A DNA stretch of 64,000 bases from Heliocidaris erythrogramma (Eukaryota; Echinodermata; Echinoidea; Camarodonta; Echinometridae): NCBI GenBank assembly GCA_025617745.1, contig CM046854.1, positions 59,740,721 through 59,804,720 on the forward strand, written 5' to 3'. The position numbers were made by a program, and so were the translations under genes. Shown piece after piece: positions 58,501-64,000 of this stretch; within the stretch, counting starts at the first letter, position 1; each line of letters opens with the position of its first letter. The notes below the pieces were generated by a model that did no database searches, was not told the origin of the DNA, and saw nothing but the letters and a program-made list of their open reading frames with translations.

Positions 58501-61500
58501 GTGCCGCCCATGACATGGACGGGGTTAAACCTGTCTTTCAGAGAAATCACTAATGATGAATGCACAAGCCAACCAATGAGACAGATTTTGCTGTTGTTGT
58601 TATTTTGTTTTTGTTTTTGTTTTGGATATCAATTTTTACCAATTCCTTGGAACTGTTATCTAGTTCATGACTCAGCCTTGCCACATGTGATAAATTAATT
58701 TCAAGATCTTTTTACCTGCAAAGCTTTCAGCCATTTCTCTGGATTTATTGAGAGCAATAGCCAACAACTCCTCTGGGTGGAAGACGATATCCTCATTATG
58801 CTTGAAGTGCACAGTGCCTAGAAAAAAAAAGTTAATGGAACTACAGTTACATGGGGAGACATGATGAGCAATGGTCTCAAAAATTGAAGTACACAGTGCC
58901 TAGAAAAAAAAAGTTAATGGAACTACAGTTAGATGGGGAGACATGACGAGCAATGGTCTCAAAACTTGGAGGTCCCAGTTTCAAAACCAAGTCATTGCAC
59001 TTGCACTCTTTGGTAAGGCATAATTCTAAATTACTTGTCCATCAGATGGAACTTAAAGTTATACTTATGCTGGCTACTTCTAATCAAGCATATATATAAA
59101 TATACTTCTAATCAAGCATATATATATATTTGCTTTCTTATTTTCCATATTTTCATTTCATTTCAAACAGGCCTTAGCATGGTCATGAAAAGATAATTCC
59201 AAGATTCTAGCCTAGGTTTTTTTATACAAAACCAAAGAGGACAGGGTGTTTCTAAGCAATAAGTTATTTCTCTATCTAATTAACAGATTTATACATAATA
59301 TTCATTATTTTATGTCAAAACACCCCAACCCCCCCCCCCAAAAAAAATTAATTAACTCAATAAGTAAATGAAAGGAGGGGATCAGGAAGAATGAAGTGGA
59401 TGGGAACTAGCAATTAATAATGTTCACTCCACCAGATACTCTTTTCTATGCACGTTTGTTGTATACAGTATCTTAAAACCAGAAACTTTCGCTTGCATGT
59501 AATGTTCGCTAATTGCGCAAGAGGTTCAGATTCATGAAAGTTTCGTGATGCGAAAACCTTGAATCATAATTGACCAAACACTAAATTTTGGCAAATCGCG
59601 AAAGGTGCTTGCTGTGAAAATGGCTGTTGTTTAAGATTCGCAAAAGCTTCATGTTGCGAACGTTTCCGGTTTTTACATGATACAGTAAGTACTTACCCCT
59701 ATCTTCATCTTGTCCTAGTTGATAGAAAGGAAATCTAGTCTGGTGTAACTTGACTAGTGGGTTCTCTAAAGGTTTAGCTAAGAGATCCTGGAGGTAGTAG
59801 TAGTTACTCTTGGGATATCTCACACCCTGTCAAGAACAAAGGAAATGTTTTAGATTATACTCTGCTTGATGATTGATCTATGGATGCGTTTCTACTCCCA
59901 TTTTTTTCAGGCCAGAAAGAGTCTACTGTTAAGTGTTTATGTTTATTACATCATCACCACAATCATAATCGCCATCATCATCATCATCATCATCATCGTC
60001 ATCATCATCATTATCATCATTATCATCATCATCATCAGTAATTACATCATCATCACAATCATCATTATCACACTCATCATCATCAATCATTATTACATCA
60101 TCATTAATCATCATCACCATTATCATTATCGTCAAAACTCATCATCATTACATTGTCACAATCATCATTGCCATCATCATCATCATCATCGTCATCATCA
60201 TCATCATTATCATTATCATTATTGTCAAAACTCATCATCATTACATTATCACAATCATCATTGCCATCATCATCATCATCATCGTCATCATCATCATCAT
60301 CATTATCATCATCAGTAATTACATCATCACCACAATCATCATCGCCATCATCATCATCATCATCGTCATCATCGTCAATCATTATTCCCATAAAATGTCT
60401 CTCGTTTAATTGGGTTTTTTTTAAATTTACATCATGTTATCATATAATCATGTACCTTAAGTTTATTTTATGTCACAGTTTTTATCTCATGTATCATGTA
60501 TCATAATTTATTTGTGTATTTTTATGGATAATCAAATAAATGAATTGAAAAATTGAAAAATTCTTACATCATCATCATCACTTAGGTTCATAATCATCAT
60601 CATTATCATCATCATAATCATTATTTAGGTTCATAATCATCATCATAAATTACATCATCATCACAATCATCATTATCACACTCATCATCATATTACATGA
60701 TCAGTGTTATAGCTAGGAACTTTTTAGTGGTGGTTCAAATTTCACTGACTGACAAGCAACAAGTCATTCTAGCGAACGGAGCCTCGCAATTAGCAGCTTC
60801 CGGTATACGCTACGTAAAACATGATATCTATTTGTACGTGCAAATTACGAACAGTAGTACAGTATAGTGCGTAACAAAAGACAACAAAACTCGGCAAATC
60901 TTTAAGAAATAACCATTTATTGTCAAATAGAAAGCATGATTCTTGTACGATTGCAAATAAAACAAGAATAAAGATGGAAATATGAATGTAAGTACCACGT
61001 TTCTTCACAAACAGTTACGTTTAATGCCGTTTCTTATGTGAAATTAGTGCCGGTCGGAAGCAGTGTTTTTCACCCGGAGTGGTGGACGGAAATCCCCCGT
61101 GCTGGTCGGGCCCGTCCACCGCCGACCACCGTAGCTATAACACTGTTCATCATCATAATCATCATCATTTAGGTCCATCATCATCACCACTATCATTATC
61201 ATCAAAACTCATCATCATTACATTATCACAATAATCATTGCCATCATCATCATCATCATTTAAAGTAGAACACTGATGATTTTAAATATTGGCTTAATAC
61301 TTATTATTGCATAGATGGCATGAATTAAAAAAGGTTATCCAAATTTAAAGCTTGGAAACATTTGAATTAATGATTATTATCAATTATAAAACGGTAAAAT
61401 ACAGCCCCCGATATAGCAGCTGAAAAGCTCCTTGAACGCTGCTGAGATGTGTGACGACACAAGAGGGGCGAGTCCTGTCTAAGCAGACGATGTCCCATAA

Positions 61501-62221
61501 CATTATACACATTTTTCAGTGCCTGTTTTGTCATCTCCTCTTCACTTATTTCTCTTACTTGACTAGCGTCAGTCTTAATGTTAGTCTGTTGCCTCACTCT
61601 TAACTTCGTGTATGGTATTATTTTGATGAAAAATGCAGCGTTAAAAAAATAAAGGAATCAGTCACTTGTAAACAAAATAAGACGCCATTGTATTTTCAGC
61701 TGCTTGCACCGCGGCATGTTCGGCGTTTCAAGAGGGAACGAATACCATCCAGCTATTATTCGCAGGGCTTTTCAATTTGAAAATGGGGTTTATTTCATTG
61801 ATCATTGACCCTTCTCCTGTGTATTTACAATCAAACGGTTTTAGTTATCAGAATCAGTTCACTTTCCCTTTTAGAATGGTGTGAAATAAGGTCATGTTTA
61901 AATGTACCAAACTCTTTATAATTTGATAAATAATTGCATTGCAATTACGTTCATTCATTATAGGACGTCGTCTGCTTAAGCAGGATCGATCCCTCGTATG
62001 ACGACATCAAAACATTGCTATATTTCTGGCGAATCCTCGGATATTCCACATGCTGAGAAGAGCTTTTATTTATGTTGTTTTTATAATCATCATATACGCA
62101 GTTGACATAAAACTTATACGATTGCCATCTGTAAGCTTCCCAATTTCTAGTGATACATTAATTGCCATATTTGTGATTTTCTTGAGTGTTCTACTTTAAG
62201 TTCATCATCAAAATCATCATT

Positions 62222-62256
<35 letters not shown>

Positions 62257-62305
62257 TTTCATTGTTATCATCATCATCATCATCATCATTTACATGTACA
62301 TGTAG

Positions 62306-62337
<32 letters not shown>

Positions 62338-63752
62338 ATCATTATTATCATTATCATCATCATCATTATCATCATCATTTAGGTTCATCATCAACGTCAT
62401 TTAATTCACAAAACAAAAATATTGAATAACACAAACAAGAAGGTGGCAAAAAAAGGGGGACAACAGAGTGAAGAAAGTGGGATTATCATTAAATTTCTTC
62501 AGAAATATCAAACCCTCCCTAAAAGTAATCTGATTGACAACATTGTCCTGTACATTGTCAACAGAAATGCAGTTCTGGATGATTGACTAAAATGCCTGCA
62601 GCAAAAATCTCTGAACTCTGGGCAGTCTGAAATTACCCATGAAAACGGTCACTCAACCCACATAACCACTGTGATAATGCGGGAGAACGATGATTTATGA
62701 ATTACGGAGTGTCAGGACTCGGAAGGGAAGTATGAATATTTTAGCAGAGATAAGCTGCTGGCCATCTATTGGAGACTTTTTGTTCTTGAATATCCCATAC
62801 TGAAATTGGGAAGTTATTCATATCTTAGGCATAGAATTCAATTTCAAATCATTAAAATTCAGCACATAATTTCACCCTGGTTAACCCCCCCCCCCCCCCC
62901 AATACATTCATGTACATAACGCAAGTTTGGCGATAGCTTTCAAGGACTTTGTACAGGGGTCAAATCATAACAATTGATATGCTTTCATATCCCATTTTTT
63001 GTAATATTGCATTCAAACATTTTTTCAAGTGTCTATTGACAAACTTTTTCATTCAGTTGTTACAAATTCATGTGTTGCAACAGTCAGAATTAAGATTGCA
63101 TGTTTTTAGGTTGGACAAGCCATAATATCTTAAAAACTTTAGAGGGACAGTTTCTATATTTTACACATTTTCGCCCAGAAGTCTCATTGACAGATACATG
63201 TAAGCAGAACTCTATTGAGCTTTTAATACTTATACAGCTAAATCATTCTCCAGTCAAACCGGTATATGAGGACCCCTCAATGGAGACAAGTGTTTTTTTA
63301 TGAGCAGGGGAGCGCTTCATCAAGCGTTTTGTCAGTGATTTCTACTGACAAATTTGCTCTCAGCCAATCAGATGCAAGAATTTCAGTAACTTATAACAGT
63401 TGTCGGTAAAAATCACTGACAAAACGCTTGATGAAACGCTCCCCAGGTGATCTTTATGTACAGGTTCTTTTAATACATGTTCAAAGGAAACAAAAATTGT
63501 GTATCTAGACAATGGTCTTTCTATACAGGTGATCAGGAAAGCAGGTTTGACTGTAATATTCCTGTTCAATATTTATTAAAAGCTAAGCTGCCGGACATTA
63601 ATCCAACACCAAATTAAGCAAACCAATTGCTCACATTCAACTTCCAGCAAATACATGTACACTCTACACTTACCATGGTCAATGCTGGATCTCCATAGAG
63701 TGTCTCATCATCTCTAACAGTTATTGATACCGGTGTTTTCCTGCGACTCTCT
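38174..63752 (-). CDS. HYOU1: HYOU1 (GRP170/ORP150), ER HSP70-family chaperone, 5' partial
   Basis: Nineteen coding exons with matching phases and GT/AG ends encode 1025 residues of the ER-lumenal large HSP70 relative. In other animals it binds unfolded secretory proteins and acts as a nucleotide-exchange factor for BiP. Order from the N-terminus: 63752-63674, 59826-59697, 58817-58716, 55455-55327, 54423-54246, 53383-53197, 52868-52734, 51927-51845, 49983-49851, 48597-48407, 47447-47309, 46869-46797, 45622-45498, 44705-44496, 43826-43621, 43044-42834, 40545-40068, 39255-39073, 38280-38174. The first visible residues, ESRRKTPV, align near human residue 63, so the signal peptide and nucleotide-binding loop 1 are encoded beyond the right edge. 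The human protein has 999 residues; this one would be about 1090, mainly through longer acidic loops. Confidence 0.95.
38566..38935. repeat. CT-rich polypyrimidine tract in HYOU1 last intron
   Basis: About 370 bp of CCCTCCCTCTCTC-type sequence. On the HYOU1 sense strand it is purine-rich (GAGGGAG). Long Ser/Leu/Pro reading frames on the + strand are artefacts. Confidence 0.92.
40571..40834. repeat. MITE family H (TTAACCCCTTCCATGCC ends), copy 1
   Basis: Ends TTAATCCCTTCCATGCCACC and GCCATGGCAGGCGTTAA. It shares TTTTTGAGCAA and TTGCATAGGAATA-like words with the copy at 58279. It starts 26 bp upstream of HYOU1 exon 40545-40068, in its intron. Confidence 0.65.
41112..41293. repeat. repeat family G, copy 3
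   Basis: GGAACCTCGTTATAAAGAAC through TTTGTTATAATG, with the same internal ATAACAAGG words as at 35617. In a HYOU1 intron. Confidence 0.65.
42389..42806. repeat. MITE family I (TTAACCCTTTCA ends), copy 1
   Basis: Ends TTAACCCTTTCAAGACAAGT and CTGTCATGAAAGGGTTAA. It is 418 bp and mostly co-linear with the copy at 47973. It ends 28 bp from HYOU1 exon 43044-42834. Confidence 0.8.
44906..45180. repeat. tandem duplication, unit about 150 bp, in HYOU1 intron
   Basis: AAAAGACGGAACACTGGAGG and AAAAGACAGAACACTGGGGG begin two related units. Each continues through GGCAGCATCACC and ends in GTGACCGCCAGAGCGCACAC-type sequence. They are about 85-90% alike by eye. Confidence 0.8.
45733..45927. repeat. repeat family D, copy 2
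   Basis: CAAACCTGCTTTAGCAACCA, then CTATAAAGACCAC, ending in the inverse GTTCTTTATACAGGTTTCA. In a HYOU1 intron. Confidence 0.65.
47973..48380. repeat. MITE family I, copy 2
   Basis: Ends TTAACCCTTTCAAGACAATT and GTCATTGAAAGGGTGAA. A poly-G tract lies just outside at about 47902-47919. In the HYOU1 intron ending 27 bp from exon 48597-48407. Confidence 0.8.
48747..48922. repeat. 176-bp MITE with TGGGGTGTTGCAA ends, copy 2
   Basis: Same length as 13942-14117 with only a few differences (for example TGTTGTAAG at the left end). Flanked by TTA on both sides, consistent with a 3-bp target duplication. Confidence 0.85.
49445..49810 (+). repeat. tRNA-derived SINE, apparently full length
   Basis: A 5' tRNA-like head has an A-box (TGGATCAGTGG) and B-box (GGTTCGAATCC), followed by a body of about 220 bp. 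The 3' tail reads GTAAAGCGCTTAGAGACATC, then GGCGCTATATAAAAG and a TTATTATTATTA run. Tail fragments recur at 17377 and 26630. In a HYOU1 intron, antisense to the gene, 40 bp from exon 49983-49851. Confidence 0.8.
50157..50290. repeat. MITE distantly related to family A, copy 2
   Basis: TTTCATAAAACTTGTTATCA is inverted at the right end (TGATAATAAGGTTTATGAAA). The core GACAAATTTGCTCACAGCCA is shared with 5843-5985. Confidence 0.65.
50434..50575. repeat. near-perfect long hairpin in HYOU1 intron
   Basis: Arms of nearly 60 bases (TTTCAATATGGCACGAAAAA through CGACCTGCACTC, inverted as GAGTGCAGGTCGAAAAGC through GTGCCATACTGAAA) flank a spacer of about 25-30 bases containing CAGGTTATCACGCAGG. Only a few mismatches are seen. 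Confidence 0.85.
50782..51691. repeat. nested pair of inverted-repeat elements
   Basis: The outer ends GGGGTGTTTCATAAAGCTGT and ACAGCTTTATGAAACACCC enclose a second, 611-bp element at 50942-51552. Its ends CATTAAAGGGGTACTCCGG and CCGGAGTACTTTTAATG continue into complementary arms of about 200 bp. The inner element inserted into the outer one. In a HYOU1 intron. Confidence 0.85.
52932..53190. repeat. ATC/GAT microsatellite in HYOU1 intron
   Basis: Imperfect (ATC)n with interspersed ATT and ACC. It fills most of a 328-bp intron and starts within 10 bp of the donor of exon 53383-53197. Confidence 0.95.
54037..54179. repeat. MITE family E, opposite copy
   Basis: CAGGGTTGCCACTTAGAATT to AAAGTGGCATCCCTG, the inverse of 13337-13480. 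Core words GTAGGAATTCCTAC and GAATGGGCCCTTGTGTACA. Confidence 0.75.
55560..56040. repeat. inverted-repeat element with CTGTATG ends
   Basis: CTGTATGGCTAGAGTGCCCA-AGTCTGCACAG at the left is inverted at the right (GTGTGCAGACAAAGGG, then CCCCATCATACAG). An internal inverted copy of GTGCAGACATAGGCAC occurs at about 55810. Architecture matches 4566-4934. In a HYOU1 intron. Confidence 0.65.
56182..56560 (+). repeat. MITE family B, forward copy 2
   Basis: The left end TAAAGGGAAGCTTGAGTTCT is inverted at the right (AGAATTTAACTTTATCTTTA). It aligns end to end with 36451-36830. Confidence 0.8.
56980..58163. mobile_element. 1.18-kb non-autonomous element with repeated TTACGTCA
   Basis: Terminal repeats GGGTCATTTCACCAGGTTGG(GACAC) and (GTGTC)CCAACCTGATGAAATGACCC are about 25 bp with one mismatch. 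Inside, GTGTCAATGTTACGTCA recurs at about 57571, 57751 and 57935, with inverted or degenerate forms near 57378 and 58128. No coding capacity. AAAT on both sides may be a target duplication. In a HYOU1 intron. Confidence 0.8.
58279..58528. repeat. MITE family H, copy 2
   Basis: Ends TTAACCCCTTCCATGCCACC and GACATGGACGGGGTTAA, with core words shared with 40571-40834. Confidence 0.7.
58802..58965. repeat. 82-bp tandem duplication spanning a HYOU1 3' splice site
   Basis: Units TTGAAGTGCACAGTGCCTAG (58802) and TTGAAGTACACAGTGCCTAG (58884) are nearly identical over 82 bp. On the minus strand each contains TTTTTTTTCTAG followed by the first bases of HYOU1 exon 58817-58716. Two near-identical acceptors are therefore present. 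Using the outer one would add 82 bases and shift the frame. Confidence 0.9.
59947..60385. repeat. long ATC microsatellite block in HYOU1 intron
   Basis: (ATC)n with ATT, GTC and ACA interruptions, including a higher-order duplication of ATTGTCAAAACTCATCATC-type segments. Long His, Ile, Ser or Asp reading frames are artefacts. Confidence 0.95.
60702..61145. repeat. hAT-like non-autonomous element in ATC array
   Basis: Ends CAGTGTTATAGCTA and TAGCTATAACACTG are perfect 14-bp inverted repeats. Both flanks are ATC microsatellite (TACATGAT and TTCATCAT). CAGTG termini and a possible 8-bp flank suggest hAT; the class is inference. GC-rich right end (GGTCGGGCCCGTCCACCG). Confidence 0.75.
61262..62197. 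repeat. 936-bp inverted-repeat element in ATC array
   Basis: Ends AAAGTAGAACACT and AGTGTTCTACTTT, flanked by ATC repeats on both sides. A second inverted pair lies inside: GTCTAAGCAGACGATGTCC near 61478 and GACGTCGTCTGCTTAAGC near 61965. A short minus-strand open frame (61597-61367) lies in one arm and is not a recognisable gene. Confidence 0.75.
62204..62392. repeat. ATC microsatellite
   Basis: (ATC)n with TTTAGGTTC interruptions, the right-hand continuation of the array split by the element at 61262-62197. Confidence 0.95.
63307..63444. repeat. 138-bp palindromic MITE, family A copy 4
   Basis: GGGGAGCGCTTCATCAAGCG to CGCTTGATGAAACGCTCCCC, with core CAGCCAATCAGATGCAAG in the orientation of the copy at 3363. 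Confidence 0.85.
63448..63556. repeat. repeat family D fragment
   Basis: GATCTTTATGTACAGGTTCT, then GGTCTTTCTATACAGGT and AGCAGGTTTGACTGTA. This is the inverse orientation of the family at 45733, directly after a family A MITE. Confidence 0.6.
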
Positions 63753-64000
63753 CTGTCATACAAGATAGACTAAGTGTTACCATTGTTTTGAATGTTTCAA
63801 TTTGCTCTTGGTTAAATAAGATGAACTACAACTTCAATGGGAGTCAATCCAAGGACAAAAGATTTATAATTACGTCATAAGTATCGCAACATTACTTATT
63901 TGAAATGAAATCCTTCTATTAAAAAATTGAAAGCTAGGAGATTATATTCTAAAAATCTGAAAGTGTAGTTGGGGCAAATCCTGTAGTGAACCCACTTTCA

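Larger units (their letters stand above)
51845..63752 (-). other. HYOU1: HYOU1 exons for the nucleotide-binding domain
   Basis: Eight exons carry [99 protein letters not shown] (phosphate-2 loop, MGAGST), [52 protein letters not shown], and [17 protein letters not shown] (the HSP70 third signature). One 82-bp duplication copies the 3' splice site at 58818. The intron after 53197 (52869-53196) is mostly GAT repeats starting a few bases past the donor. The intron between the two most N-terminal exons here is 3.85 kb and holds two DNA transposons. Confidence 0.93.

Noticed and set aside
59866..60506. Ile/His/Ser-rich and Asp-rich frames
   Set aside because: They are products of the ATC microsatellite.

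Overview
The window reads as animal nuclear DNA from a marine invertebrate. It has split genes with GT/AG introns, AT-rich intergenic DNA, many ACATGTA-type words, long microsatellites and dozens of short inverted-repeat elements. The protein families and repeat style fit a deuterostome, most likely an echinoderm such as a sea urchin. That placement is inference; no marker in the window proves it.

Three real genes can be assembled with consistent splice phases. (1) On the + strand, six coding exons between 6220 and 16982 encode an 835-residue nuclear IkB protein closest to IkB-zeta (NFKBIZ). A long disordered, P/S/Q-rich N-terminus precedes ankyrin repeats. (2) On the - strand, two coding exons (32179..32282 and 30445..30745) encode TEN1, the small OB-fold subunit of the telomere CST complex. 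(3) On the - strand, nineteen coding exons between 63752 and 38174 encode all but about the first 60 residues of HYOU1 (GRP170/ORP150), the large ER-lumenal HSP70 relative. Its first exon or exons lie beyond the right edge. The three genes have unrelated jobs (NF-kB-dependent transcription, telomere maintenance, ER protein folding), and nothing suggests they work as a unit.

Layout: 1-6190 is upstream DNA with a broken, unrecognised open-frame block and several MITEs. 6191-21330 is the IkB-zeta-like gene, including a probable 4.3 kb 3' UTR. 21430-25545 is a decayed minus-strand non-LTR retrotransposon. 25560-30440 is low-complexity DNA (AT, GA, poly-G/C) plus a fold-back element. 30445-32282 is TEN1, whose only intron carries a long GAA/GGA tract. 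32283-38173 is intergenic and repeat-filled. 38174-63752 is HYOU1, its introns filled with MITEs, a tRNA-derived SINE, ATC/GAT microsatellites and larger non-autonomous DNA transposons.

The points most worth a second look are these. The IkB-zeta-like protein carries both a DSGxxS phosphodegron and an OCA-like motif. Two kB-consensus sites lie in a duplicated unit of that gene's own intron. The TEN1 intron has a sense-strand GAA repeat like the one in frataxin intron 1. HYOU1 ends in a variant ER-retrieval signal (NGDL). A HYOU1 3' splice site is tandemly duplicated. A 1.18 kb inverted-repeat element carries repeated TTACGTCA words. I did not find a new multi-gene system.
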